40,824 bases of DNA from Duncaniella sp. Its GTDB lineage: Bacteria; Bacteroidota; Bacteroidia; Bacteroidales; Muribaculaceae. This document shows positions 6,415-15,800 of the stretch, in pieces. Each line of letters starts with the position of its first letter. Position 1 is the first letter of the stretch. The position numbers and the translations under genes were made by a program. Below the pieces are notes generated by a model that ran no database searches, was not told the origin of the DNA, and saw only the letters and a program-made list of their open reading frames with translations. The DNA lies in assembly GCA_029060405.1 (NCBI GenBank), contig JAIDUB010000115.1:1-40824 (forward strand). The letters run 5' to 3'.

Positions 6415-7239
6415 TCAGTCTTGGAGCAGGCGCATGGTGCGGTCGACGTAGAGACGGCGCACGGCCGGGAGCTCGGCCAGACCGCGCTTGAGCAGTCGGG
6501 GTTCGTAGCCGAGGGAGCGGAGTGCGTCGGAGTATTCTCCGGCTATGTCGGTGAGTGTGTGGTTGCCGCACACCAGCAGAAACGGGACGAGTTTTACCGT
6601 CTTGATGCGTTGCTGCCCGCGCTCAAGCTGTCTTGCGGTGGCGTGGACGGAAGGGTAGCCTTCGATAGTGGATACGTGTCGGTCGCTCAGCCCGCGGTCG
6701 GCGAGCATGTAATCGAGCTGGGTGTAGGTGGCGGTGGAGGGGAGCATGTTGCCGTGACCCACGAAGATTATGGCATCGCAGCCGTCGAGCGGCTCGGCGG
6801 CGAGTATGTCAGTTACCTGCTCGAAATCGGCGGGAGAGTAGCACAGGGGCTTGCCGAGAATAATGGTGCTGAAAAATGGCTTGAGGCTCTCGACGTCGGC
6901 GGTAAGTTCGGCCATTTCACCACCGTCAATGATGAGAGTGGGTTGCACTATGAGAGTGTCGACTCCTATGGCGCGCTGAGCCAGCATTGCATCGACCGGG
7001 GAGAGCGATTCCAAGCCGCGTCGGGTCATATTCTTGCGCACTACGGGTGAGATATAAGCTTCATTGACGGGAATCAGAGAGTCTGCCGCCTGACGTATCT
7101 CTGATGTTATTAGATTGATCGTCAGGGCGCGTGTCTCATCGTTGCTGCTGCCGTAGTGGGCTACGACCACACCCTTGCGGGCTGAGGCCGTAGCGATACA
7201 CAGCATAATGAGGGCTGCCAGTGTAAGTAGCTTTTTCAT
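6415..7239 (-). CDS. Periplasmic CbiK-type chelatase (IhtB/FetB-like)
   Basis: The 274-residue product belongs to the anaerobic cobaltochelatase family (CbiK), which inserts a divalent metal into sirohydrochlorin or binds tetrapyrroles. The family's three active-site residues can be placed: His162 in FVGHGN, Glu193 in IEGYPS, and His227 in CGNHTLTD. Their spacing is close to that of Salmonella CbiK (145, 175, 207, from memory). A signal peptide (MKKLLTLAALIMLCIATASA) puts it in the periplasm, unlike cytosolic B12-pathway CbiK. It lies downstream of a TonB receptor on the same strand. This pairing recalls the Porphyromonas iht locus, whose IhtB is a CbiK-like haemin-binding protein. Its start codon directly abuts a 29-bp inverted-repeat arm. 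No cobalamin biosynthesis gene is nearby. Confidence 0.85.
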   Translation of the reverse strand: MKKLLTLAALIMLCIATASARKGVVVAHYGSSNDETRALTINLITSEIRQAADSLIPVNEAYISPVVRKNMTRRGLESLSPVDAMLAQRAIGVDTLIVQPTLIIDGGEMAELTADVESLKPFFSTIILGKPLCYSPADFEQVTDILAAEPLDGCDAIIFVGHGNMLPSTATYTQLDYMLADRGLSDRHVSTIEGYPSVHATARQLERGQQRIKTVKLVPFLLVCGNHTLTDIAGEYSDALRSLGYEPRLLKRGLAELPAVRRLYVDRTMRLLQD

Positions 7240-7408
7240 ATAAGTAAGTTTCAGGAATTAGTTTATATTAAAGATTCGTGATTGATATTGATAAGATTTC
7301 AATTTAAGAACAGGGAGTTATGGGGTTCCATAATGACTTGTGAGTAAGTTGAAAGATTACAATATCAAGCCGAAGATTGATATAAACTAATTCTTGAAAC
7401 TTACTTAT
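7240..7408. repeat. 169-bp near-palindrome between receptor and chelatase genes
   Basis: Arms 7240-7268 and 7380-7408 match as reverse complements at 28 of 29 positions. The 111-base spacer continues the symmetry imperfectly: GATATTGATAAGATTTCAA pairs roughly with a partner near 7350-7370. It closes on a TTATGG/CCATAA stem at 7318-7333. The whole intergenic space is thus one long hairpin in RNA or a cruciform in DNA. It touches the chelatase ATG on one side and ends 11 bases from the receptor stop on the other. It could be a palindromic mini-element, a processing or attenuation hairpin, or an invertible segment. Confidence 0.85.
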
Positions 7409-7418
7409 GATTATGTGT

Positions 7419-9479
7419 TTACAGATTTATTGCGAGGCTCACCACATAGGAGCGGCCGGGCGAATAGAGGGCGAAATTGCTGTTGAGCGGGCGCATGTCG
7501 CGGCGGTTGAAAATGTTGTCGATACCTATGCCGGGCGTGAGGGTGAACCCGCGGAAGCAGCTGAAGGTGTGGCGGGTGATGAGATTCCATATCCCGTAGC
7601 CCGGAGCGTCGCCGTCTTCATCGCCGGGATAGTAGGTCTTTGATTGAATGCGGCCGTTGAGGTTGAGGTTGAGGCGATACCATGACCATTGGTGCTGATA
7701 GTTGGCGGTGATGGTGGCCGTGTGCCTTACGCTGCGGTTCAGGTTGCTCCACGAGCCGTCGTCCTCAAGGCCTCTGCCGTAGGCAAAAGTATAGTTGGCA
7801 GAGAGTGACAGCCCTTTGACGGGCATTGCCGAGAGATTGATTTCAAAACCTTTCACATTGGCGCGTGAATAGTTGTAATATTGCTTTACTGAGAGAGTTG
7901 ATTGCTTGACATCGTTGATTTCGGGGAATTCGGCTATCAGGTCGGCCTGTTCCTCGGGGGAGAGGGCCGAGAACTTGGTGGACGATGAGGTGATCATGTT
8001 GCTTACTCGGTTGATGTAGCCGGTTACCGATGCCGAGAATCGGTCGGAGCGATACTCGAGGTTGATACCGAAGTAATTGCTCATCTCGCTCTTGAGGTCG
8101 GGGTTGCCGAATGTGATGATGTGGCGCGAGCCCATCGGCTTCATGAGGTGGTAGTAAAGTTCATCGAGCCCCGGGGCGCGGTAGCCCATGGCATAGGAGG
8201 CGCGGACGTTGAAGTTGCCGGTCTTATACATCAGCGAGGCTTTGGGCGTGAAGCGCGATCCTATTTGTTGGTAAGAGTCAAACCGGGCACCCGCGAGAAC
8301 GGTGAAGTGGTTGAGAAAACGCTGCTCGTGCTGGGCGTAGGCCGAGAATGAATTCATGTGGCGGTCAAAGTCTTCTTCGGGGCGCACGAGCTGTTCGTAG
8401 CGATAGCTGAGCCCGAAGATGGTATTGCTTGATTCGGAGAAATTGAGCACTGACTTGGCTTCGAGGTCATGAAACGCCTGTCCCTTGGTCTTGGCATAGT
8501 CGCCCGGATTGTAATCGCCTGAGGCAATCATGTATTTGTACCACTGGCCGAACTTGCGGCCTGTGTAGTCGATCGAAATGCTTCCTATAGGACCGAAGAT
8601 GTATTTGCCACCCGCGCCCCACGACCAGCTCTCCGACATGGTGTTGTATTTCGAGCCGCCGGCGATGTCGGCGCGTTCGGCCGGCCGGTCGAGGATGCGG
8701 TGATAGTAGCCGCCGTCGGCGTAGAGTGAAATGCGGTCAGTGGGATCATAGGTGAACCGCTGGGTGAGGTTCTGTGAGGTGTATCCGAGCGAGAGCTGCG
8801 CTATGGTGGGCTCAAGTTTATCGCCATCCTGAGTGAGATCGGAATTCTGCCATCCGTCGGAATGCGAGTAGTGAAATCCCGTGAGCGAGTTGACTTTTCC
8901 GGCCGGAAGATTGAAGTTGAGCGACTGGTCAAACTGATTGTCGCGGCGCAGGGTGGAATTTGAGCTCGCCTGAGCTTCCTCCTGCGGAGCCTTCATGATA
9001 ATATTGATCACACCACCCACGGCATCGGAGCCGTAGAGCGTAGACGCGGCACCGTTGAGCACCTCCACGCGCTCGATAAGATTAGTGTCGATCTGTCCCA
9101 GATCTACGTTGCCGCTGATATCGCCCACGAGTTTCTTGCCGTTGACGAGCACAAGCACGTGGCGGTTAGTCAGACCGTTCATGCGCAGATACGAGCCCAT
9201 GGCCGACGGCGAGAAGCTGAGCGATGGGATCATCATGGTAAGAGCCTCCTGAAGGTCATTGAGCGACGCCGCGCGCAACTCGGCTCCCGTGATCACTTCT
9301 ACCGGCACTGGAGTGGATTTCAACCGCTGGTGCATACCGGTACCGGTCACTACCACGGGGTTGAGAGAATAGGACGTAGTGTCAGGGATAGCGGCATCGC
9401 TGCCTGCGGTAGCGGCTGCCGCGCTTAAAGGAAGCACAAGGGAAAGCAAAAGAGCTGAATGAATCGATGATATTTTCAT
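7419..9479 (-). CDS. TonB-dependent outer-membrane receptor
   Basis: The 686-residue product has a signal peptide (about 1-23) and a TonB-box-like stretch near PVVVTGTGMHQ. The plug domain (about 40-170) includes LVNGKKLVGDISGNVDL, IERVEVLNGAASTLYGSDAV and GGVINIIMK. The rest is a 22-strand-type barrel. Length and plug motifs fit the BtuB/HmuR/colicin-I receptor group and not the long SusC type; no carboxypeptidase-like N-terminal extension is present. Followed by a CbiK-like chelatase gene, it probably imports a haem-like tetrapyrrole or a metal chelate. The substrate is inferred from that neighbour. A -7 box lies about 30 bases before the start codon; no cobalamin riboswitch was seen in the leader. 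Confidence 0.9.
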   Translation of the reverse strand: MKISSIHSALLLSLVLPLSAAAATAGSDAAIPDTTSYSLNPVVVTGTGMHQRLKSTPVPVEVITGAELRAASLNDLQEALTMMIPSLSFSPSAMGSYLRMNGLTNRHVLVLVNGKKLVGDISGNVDLGQIDTNLIERVEVLNGAASTLYGSDAVGGVINIIMKAPQEEAQASSNSTLRRDNQFDQSLNFNLPAGKVNSLTGFHYSHSDGWQNSDLTQDGDKLEPTIAQLSLGYTSQNLTQRFTYDPTDRISLYADGGYYHRILDRPAERADIAGGSKYNTMSESWSWGAGGKYIFGPIGSISIDYTGRKFGQWYKYMIASGDYNPGDYAKTKGQAFHDLEAKSVLNFSESSNTIFGLSYRYEQLVRPEEDFDRHMNSFSAYAQHEQRFLNHFTVLAGARFDSYQQIGSRFTPKASLMYKTGNFNVRASYAMGYRAPGLDELYYHLMKPMGSRHIITFGNPDLKSEMSNYFGINLEYRSDRFSASVTGYINRVSNMITSSSTKFSALSPEEQADLIAEFPEINDVKQSTLSVKQYYNYSRANVKGFEINLSAMPVKGLSLSANYTFAYGRGLEDDGSWSNLNRSVRHTATITANYQHQWSWYRLNLNLNGRIQSKTYYPGDEDGDAPGYGIWNLITRHTFSCFRGFTLTPGIGIDNIFNRRDMRPLNSNFALYSPGRSYVVSLAINL

Positions 9480-9507
9480 ATTGTTAAACAGGTTATTTTA
9501 TCCGTTG

Positions 9508-9538
9508 CAAAATTACCGGTTGCCTATAATTCCCGAAA
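9508..9538 (-). promoter_or_regulatory. Promoter of the TonB receptor gene
   Basis: On the minus strand TAATTTTG (9515 to 9508) matches TAnnTTTG. A TTTCG -33-like site at 9538-9534 lies 18 bases upstream. The start codon at 9479 leaves a leader of roughly 20 bases. Confidence 0.6.
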
Positions 9539-9598
9539 TACCATATATTAGGTAAGATTTTCCTGACAAATACCTTAAATCTATTAGAAAATTAGTAT

Positions 9599-9606
9599 TA
9601 TCTTTG
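9599..9606 (+). promoter_or_regulatory. Promoter -7 box for the small membrane-protein genes
   Basis: TATCTTTG matches the TAnnTTTG consensus on the plus strand, 64 bases before the ATG at 9670. The -33 region is weak. With the opposite promoter at 9508-9538 it forms a divergent promoter region. Confidence 0.45.
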
Positions 9607-9669
9607 TATCATTAGAAAACAACTGAGATAATTTACCGGGCGAATAACGCCGGATAAAAAAAGATAGCG

Positions 9670-9960
9670 ATGTACCGACGATTGATGAAGATTATCGATG
9701 TGTGTTGTGTCGTGGCGCTTTTGAGTGTTATGATATACTGGAATACGCCATGGTATCAGAGCGGAGAGCTGTGGATGCATGAGAGCGGCGCGCGTATAGG
9801 CGATTTTATCTACATAAGCGAATCTGACTCATCGTTGCAAGATGTACATGATGGTATGTGGATTATTTTCTGCTACCATCATACTTTGATAGTGTATTGC
9901 AGAGAATGTAATGATAACATTTTCAGCAATTTCGGTATATACCGGGCCAAAGGGAGGTGA
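9670..9960 (+). CDS. Small membrane-anchored protein, unknown
   Basis: The 96-residue product has one likely membrane segment (about 7-25, KIIDVCCVVALLSVMIYW), then a short Trp/His/Cys-containing domain (WMHESGARIGDFIYIS onwards). Three cysteines and several histidines in the second half could bind metal, but no known motif is seen. The next gene starts 4 bases after its stop, with the Shine-Dalgarno-like GGGAGGTGA lying across its last codons. The two are very likely co-transcribed. Family not recognised. Confidence 0.6.
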   Translation: MYRRLMKIIDVCCVVALLSVMIYWNTPWYQSGELWMHESGARIGDFIYISESDSSLQDVHDGMWIIFCYHHTLIVYCRECNDNIFSNFGIYRAKGR

Positions 9961-9964
9961 TGAG

Positions 9965-10324
9965 ATGTCTGTGATTTCCAAGATAGCAAAAGCAATAGAA
10001 TATCTGGGCGTTTCCATAAAGTGGTGCGCTGTAGCAAGTGCTTTTTACTCACTGATTATCACTCTCTGCATTGCCGGATTATGCGGCGGCTCAGCGTTCG
10101 TCCTGCAAAATTTATTAAAATTGTATGGTTTGGTGTTCTCCCGCGTTTTTTGGGAGATTATGCCGCTAAGCGTGGCTGTGTTTCTGATTTCGCTTTTTGC
10201 GGGGCGAGCACTGCACGCGTGGAATTTCGATATGGAGGAATATGGCAGGTTGCAGCGATATGCATTCGTTGCCTTTCTTCTGATCGAGCCGGTGGTGGGC
10301 ATGATTATGTATATGTTATGGTAG
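9965..10324 (+). CDS. Small integral membrane protein, unknown
   Basis: The 119-residue product has three or four hydrophobic segments: about 18-38, 45-60, 66-82 and 100-118. It is probably an inner-membrane protein. The start at 9965 is preferred over an in-frame ATG at 9911 because GGGAGGTGA sits 5-13 bases upstream and the earlier start would overlap the preceding gene by 50 bases. The short loop ALHAWNFDMEEYGRLQRY is the main polar part. Family and function are not recognised. A strong terminator follows 2 bases after the stop. Confidence 0.65.
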   Translation: MSVISKIAKAIEYLGVSIKWCAVASAFYSLIITLCIAGLCGGSAFVLQNLLKLYGLVFSRVFWEIMPLSVAVFLISLFAGRALHAWNFDMEEYGRLQRYAFVAFLLIEPVVGMIMYMLW

Positions 10325-10325
10325 G

Positions 10326-10368
10326 AAAACACAATCGGGCTGTCATCGCGACAGCCCGATTGTGTTTT
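10326..10368 (+). terminator. Strong intrinsic terminator
   Basis: A perfect 19-bp stem (10326-10344 with 10350-10368) closes a 5-base loop (ATCGC). The stem is GC-rich in the middle and A-rich then T-rich at the ends, so it should stop transcription in both directions. Confidence 0.9.
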
Positions 10369-10588
10369 AACCTTAAATCTAATACCATGAAAACACAGTG
10401 CAAATATAGTAACTATGTCTTTACAACATGTGAGTCGTGTGAAAGTTTGATTACAACCGTTTGGTTTAACTTACTTTAACACATTTCTGCCGAAAATTAT
10501 TAGTAATTTTATCCCGAAATCTCATTCATCACCGGCGGACATGCTACAGCAGTATGGTCGCCCATCATCAATCACCTTTTATAAATAA

Positions 10589-11302
10589 ATGAATATTAAG
10601 ATATTAGTAATTGACGACGAAGAAGCGCTGTGCGAGATTCTTAAATTCAACCTTGAGAAAGAAGGTTATGACGTCGACACCGCTTACTCAGCCGAGGAAG
10701 CGCTTACAATGGATCTGAAGAAATATGATCTCTTTATAGTCGACATCATGATGGAGCGCCTGTCGGGCTTTGACTTCGCCAAGGCACTCCGCAACAATTC
10801 CTCAACCGAGGAGGCTCCCATCATATTCTGCTCGGCGCTCAACGGCGAGGACGATACGGTGATGGGGCTCAATATAGGCGCTGACGATTATATCACCAAG
10901 CCGTTCTCGGTAAGCGAGATGCTTGCGAGGGTCAACGCGGTGCTCCGCCGTGTGCGCATGGCCAAGAAAACCGCAGCCGAGGCCGAGAAGGAGACTATCT
11001 ACGAGCCGGCCGTCACTTACAAGACACTTACTATCGACCCCAACGAGAAAAACTGTTATCTCGACGGCGAGAAAGTGCCCCTGACCAAGACCGAGCTTGA
11101 AATTCTCTTTTTCTTCCTCACTCACCCCAACCGCATATATTCGCGCGAGGAAATAATTCACAACGTTTGGTCAGGCGACGTGATAGTCACCAACCGCACT
11201 ATCGATACCAACATAACCCGCCTTCGTAAAAAAATCGGAGTCTACGGCACCAATATAGAGACTCGACTGGGATTCGGTTATGGTTTCAAAGAGACGGATT
11301 AG
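10589..11302 (+). CDS. OmpR/PhoB-family response regulator
   Basis: The 237-residue product has an N-terminal receiver domain with acidic pair Asp9-Asp10, phospho-acceptor Asp52 (LFIVDIMM), Ser82 in FCSAL and Lys104 in DDYITKPF. A C-terminal winged-helix DNA-binding domain (about 140-237) includes KTELEILFFFLTHPNRIYSR and RTIDTNITRLRKKIG. It overlaps the downstream kinase gene by 23 bases, so the two form one translationally coupled operon. It resembles RprY-type regulators of Bacteroidetes. The regulated genes are unknown, and the neighbouring pectate lyase gene has its own promoter-like site. The 260 bases upstream hold no other gene. Confidence 0.95.
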   Translation: MNIKILVIDDEEALCEILKFNLEKEGYDVDTAYSAEEALTMDLKKYDLFIVDIMMERLSGFDFAKALRNNSSTEEAPIIFCSALNGEDDTVMGLNIGADDYITKPFSVSEMLARVNAVLRRVRMAKKTAAEAEKETIYEPAVTYKTLTIDPNEKNCYLDGEKVPLTKTELEILFFFLTHPNRIYSREEIIHNVWSGDVIVTNRTIDTNITRLRKKIGVYGTNIETRLGFGYGFKETD

Positions 11303-12731
11303 TTATCACTGGCGACTGCTTATACCCATAGCCGCACTTATTGCGGCTGTGGTAGGTTGCCTTGTGTGGTATCAGCTCAAGCGAGAGGCTCGCGTGCGCG
11401 AGCAGATGTGTATCAAGGAGCTGGAGCTGGTGCAGAACCGTATCATATATGCCAAGCAGCGCGACGAGAATCCGCGCTCGTTTCTTGAATTTGCCACCAA
11501 ATATTATCGCAACTCACTCTACGAGGGGATGCGCATAAGTGTCTACGGCAGTAGCGGGCAGCTCCTTTACTCGCAGGGAGAGCCGCTTCCGCAGGGATTG
11601 ACCGAGGAGCAGTTTGCCGAGTACAAGAAAGGCCGGTTCAAGCCCGATGAAAGCGTGCATGAGTCGATCGACGACGTGATGTATTTCACCACCGTGGAGT
11701 CGCAGGACGGCGACATTACCGTGATGGCGGCATTGCCCAAGAGCGATGACCTTACTCTCGCCACCGGCATGGACAGCGGCCGCTGGACCATCATATCCCT
11801 GCTTATGAGCATTGCGGTCATTATCACGTATTTCTATACCCGCACCCTCACCCGCAGCGTCTCGCTGCTCAGCGAGTTTGCCTCAAAGGCGGCGCAGGGC
11901 GTGCAGAGCGAGAGGGAATACAACTTCCCCCACAACGAGCTCGGCGACATATCGCGCCAGATAGTGAAGCTGTATAAGGAGCGAGAGAAAGCGTTTGAGC
12001 AGATCAACCGCGAGCGCAAGGTGGCCATGCACGCCATCGAGGAGCGCATCGCCACTACCCGCCAGATAACCAACAACGTAAACCACGAGATAAAGACCCC
12101 TGTGGGTATCATCAAGGGCTACCTTGAGACTATAATAGGCAACCCCGATATGGACGAGGAGTCGCGCAACCGGTTCCTGAGCCGCATGCTCATCAATGTC
12201 GACCGACTGTGTAACCTTCTCAACGATATCTCGACCATGACACGTCTGGAGAACGGCGCGGGTAAGATACCGCTCGAGCGCGTGGATATGCACGATCTCA
12301 TTTATCAGATCGAAAACGACCTGCTCGCTTCAAATATTGCCGGCGACATGAATTTCAGCTATTCGGTGCCGTTTGACTGCAATGTCAAGGGCAACTACGG
12401 CCTTATCACCGGTATGATCAACGGATTGATACGCAACGCGGCAATGTACTCGGGAGGCACGGAGATAGGATTCCGTCTGGTATCGGAGAGCGATAGATTC
12501 TACGTATTCTCGTTCTACGACAACGGAAAGGGTGTGAGCGAAGAGCATCTCGCCCACCTCTTCGAGCGATTCTACAGGGTCGATACAGGGCGCTCCCGTC
12601 AGAAGGGCGGTACCGGTCTGGGCCTGTCGATCGTGAAGAGCACCATCCTGTCGCTCGGGGGCACCATCTCGGTACACAACCGCTCTACCGGAGGCCTCGA
12701 ATTTATCTTCACCATCCCTCGCTGGGAGTGA
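11280..12731 (+). CDS. Membrane sensor histidine kinase
   Basis: The 483-residue product has two membrane segments (about 12-32 and 170-188) flanking a periplasmic sensing region of roughly 135 residues. A HAMP-like linker follows. The dimerisation helix carries the phospho-acceptor His269 in NNVNHEIKTP. The ATPase domain has the N box (GLIRNAAMYS), G1 (YDNGKGV), F box (LFERFYRVDTG) and G2 (GGTGLGLSIV). Its start overlaps the end of the response-regulator gene, marking it as the cognate kinase. It resembles RprX-like kinases. The stimulus cannot be read from the sequence. Confidence 0.95.
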   Translation: MVSKRRISYHWRLLIPIAALIAAVVGCLVWYQLKREARVREQMCIKELELVQNRIIYAKQRDENPRSFLEFATKYYRNSLYEGMRISVYGSSGQLLYSQGEPLPQGLTEEQFAEYKKGRFKPDESVHESIDDVMYFTTVESQDGDITVMAALPKSDDLTLATGMDSGRWTIISLLMSIAVIITYFYTRTLTRSVSLLSEFASKAAQGVQSEREYNFPHNELGDISRQIVKLYKEREKAFEQINRERKVAMHAIEERIATTRQITNNVNHEIKTPVGIIKGYLETIIGNPDMDEESRNRFLSRMLINVDRLCNLLNDISTMTRLENGAGKIPLERVDMHDLIYQIENDLLASNIAGDMNFSYSVPFDCNVKGNYGLITGMINGLIRNAAMYSGGTEIGFRLVSESDRFYVFSFYDNGKGVSEEHLAHLFERFYRVDTGRSRQKGGTGLGLSIVKSTILSLGGTISVHNRSTGGLEFIFTIPRWE

Positions 12732-12732
12732 T

Positions 12733-12757
12733 ATTTCAGGGCTGAAGGCTCTGAAAT
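12733..12757 (+). terminator. Weak hairpin after the kinase gene
   Basis: A 10-bp stem (12733-12742 with 12748-12757, one G-T pair) lies 2 bases after the kinase stop. It is not directly followed by a T run, so termination may be inefficient. Confidence 0.4.
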
Positions 12758-12823
12758 GGGTGTTTTGACGGTTTTTCCACCTCTTTTTGGCGATAATTCC
12801 ACGCCTGAATGACGCAGGATGTG

Positions 12824-12831
12824 TAACTTTG
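12824..12831 (+). promoter_or_regulatory. Promoter -7 box before the pectate lyase gene
   Basis: TAACTTTG fits TAnnTTTG and lies 30 bases before the ATG at 12862. A transcript beginning after it would exclude the earlier in-frame ATG at 12787, so it also fixes the start. No good -33 box was seen at the usual distance. Confidence 0.5.
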
Positions 12832-12861
12832 CTACCGGAAAAAACACGTAAACACCATATC

Positions 12862-15800
12862 ATGAAAATCTCATTCCCACCAATCATCATGTCGCTCCTC
12901 GCGACAGCCGCAGTCAGCCTCACATCAGTGGCGGCCGACTACACTTATCTTACCGAAGGTTTTGAAGACGCCGCATGGCAACAGGGTAAAGCCACCGTGT
13001 CGGCCGCTACAGGCGACTGGACGGTCAATAAAAACAAGTCTACCACAGCCGAGGCCAATTCAGGGACTGCTTCGCTCGAGTTCACGTCGAAAGACGGCCT
13101 TACCTCGCCGCGTCTGCCCAAGGGTGCCGGTGCCGTGATATATTATGCGCTCGATACCAACCGTCAGGTCTACGTCGAGAAGTCGTCTGACGGAAGCAAC
13201 TGGGTCGAGCTTGAAACCTACAAGGAAACCACTCCTTGGACGCGCCATATAGTAATGGTGAACGATGCCGAGGCTCAGTATATACGTTTCCGCACCAATT
13301 CCAACAAGCAGTTCTACATCGACGACCTGCTCATCACGCTCCCCGACGGAACCGACGGCGAGGGCAATGCCGTGGTGACCATGCTTGAGCTACCTTACTT
13401 CACCCAGACATTTGAGGACAAGACACAATACCCGTCGTCGAAAGAGGAAGCTGCCGCCGAAGTCGCCTTCGACGTGGCCGGTCAGGGTCAGTGGCTGTAT
13501 CTCAACGCCTATCGCGGCACCAACGAGTCATATATCACCGACGGCTCGGGCGCATCGCTCCGCATGCTCAAGAATGGCTCATATGTGGTCACTCCCGTGC
13601 TCGCGCAAGGAGTTGTGGCGGTGAAGTTCAACGAAGGCCGCACCGGCAAGAAGCTCACCGTCTATACCTCTACCGACGAAGGTGCCACTTGGACCGCCGC
13701 GCGCAATATCGTGTCTGACACAGAAAACACCGTGATGCTCTACGATCAGGCCGCCAATCGCGTCAAGATCGCTAATGAAAGCACCTCCGACGCCGATATC
13801 GACAATATCACCGTCACAGCCTATCCCGCCGGAACTCCCGCTACCGTCACCACCTCCGATGCAACTTCGGTTAAAGCATCGTCGGCGCTTGTGGGCGGCC
13901 ATGTGACCGATGCAGGCGACCGCCCCGTGACAGCCACCGGTATATGCTGGACCACCGAGGGCGTACCCACCGTTGCCGACAATACCGTTGCCGGCACAGG
14001 TATGGACTTCCGCGTAACGCTTAACGGTCTGCCCGCGTCAACTGCCATAAGCTGCCGTGCCTATGCGATCTCGCTTGCGGGAGTGGCCTACGGCGAGGTC
14101 AAGACCTTCACCACTGCCGACGCGCAGAAGCCTGCGGTAAGCGCCGGAAGCATTGAGGTAATCGACGATCTTACCACCGATACGAGCGTGGCAGTGAGCG
14201 CACGCATCAACGTGACCGACGACGGCGGCGCAGCAATCACCGCAGCAGGTTATATAGTTGAGACCACAGGCGTGCCCGCCACTGACGCCGCCGCTTATCG
14301 CGCAGGCGACAATCTCTATGCCGTGACACTCACTCTCATGCCTGAGACATCGTATACTCTCACTCCCTATGCCGAAAACAGCGTGGGCCGCACACTCGGC
14401 ACCCCCGTGGCGTATACCACTCCTAAGAATGAACTGAAAGAGTATGCCCACAAGGTCTATTACTGCGATCCGGCGGGCAACGACGCTACTGCCGACGGCT
14501 CGGAGCAGCATCCGTTCTTCAGTCTTCAGAAAGCGGCTGACCTCGCAGGTCCCGGCGACATCATCTACATGAACGCTGGTACATATAAATACTCCGCACG
14601 CGTCAACCTCAAGGCTGTGGGCGAGAAAAATTCCGGTAAGATCTCGCTCTTCGCCCGCGGTGGCCGCGCCGTGCTCGACTTTTCAGCAATGTCCGTGGCC
14701 GACAACAATCAGGGTATACGCCTCACCGGAAGCTATTGGCATGTCTACGGCCTCGATATCTATAATGCAGGCGACAACGGCATGCTCATCGAGCGCGACA
14801 AACCCTCGGGCGGCTCTTATACCGACATCGCCGCCAACACCCATCAGGGTCACCATAACGTAATCGAAAACTGCTCCTTTGTCCGCAACGCCGATACCGG
14901 CCTCCAGATGAAGAACCTTGCAGCCTACAACCTCGTGATCAACTGCGACGCATATTTCAATATCGACCCGGGTGAAGGCAATGCCGACGGTTTCGCCGTA
15001 AAAATCTCCCACGGCGACGGCAACTATTTCTACGGCTGCCGCGCATGGCGCAACAGCGACGACGGCTGGGACCAGTTCATCAAGAAAGAGGGTGGATTCC
15101 CCGACGACATCACCACCACGCTCGACAACTGCTGGGCATTTGAAAACGGTTATCTCGAAAACGGCCAGCCCTGCTCGGGCAACGGCAACGGATTCAAGAT
15201 GGGCAGCGATCAGGGTCGCAACAACATAATCATGAACCGCTGTCTGGCATTCGACAACCTCCAGAAAGGATTTGACCAGAACCACAACTCCGGTCACATG
15301 ATTCTCAACAACTGCACCGGCTACTCCGCAAAATACACTGACAACAAGAGCCACTACACATATCGCATCGACGAGCCCGTAGCTGCGGGTCATGAAATCC
15401 GTTTCACCAACTGTGTGGCCGTAAGCGACGGCATTGCTGACCGTAACAAGAGCGAATACGCACCCTATTCCATAACCGGAACTCAGGTGACATGTGATTT
15501 CAACTGTCTCCCCGACGACTTCCTGTCGATATCTACCGAAGGCACCGACGGCCCACGCGACGAAGACGGCAACCTACCTGATCTCGACTTCATGAAATTG
15601 CGCCCTGAAAACAGCCGCCTCATCGACGCCGGCACACCCGTAGCACCCTATCCCGGTCAGAGCGTTCACTCCACAGGCATCACCTACAACGGCACCGCTC
15701 CCGACCTCGGTTGCTTCGAGACCGGGACCCCCTCGGGCATTGAGGAAATCGCAGCCGCACCCGCCGCTCACCTCACAGCCTCGCTCACGGCAGCCCGTTG

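Noticed and set aside
7269-7379. Promoter inside the near-palindrome
   Set aside because: No TAnnTTTG box was found on either strand, so a promoter switch cannot be claimed from the sequence.
9480-9660. Cobalamin riboswitch before the TonB receptor
   Set aside because: The leader is only about 20 bases from the promoter, and no B12-box (GCCACTG-like) sequence was found.
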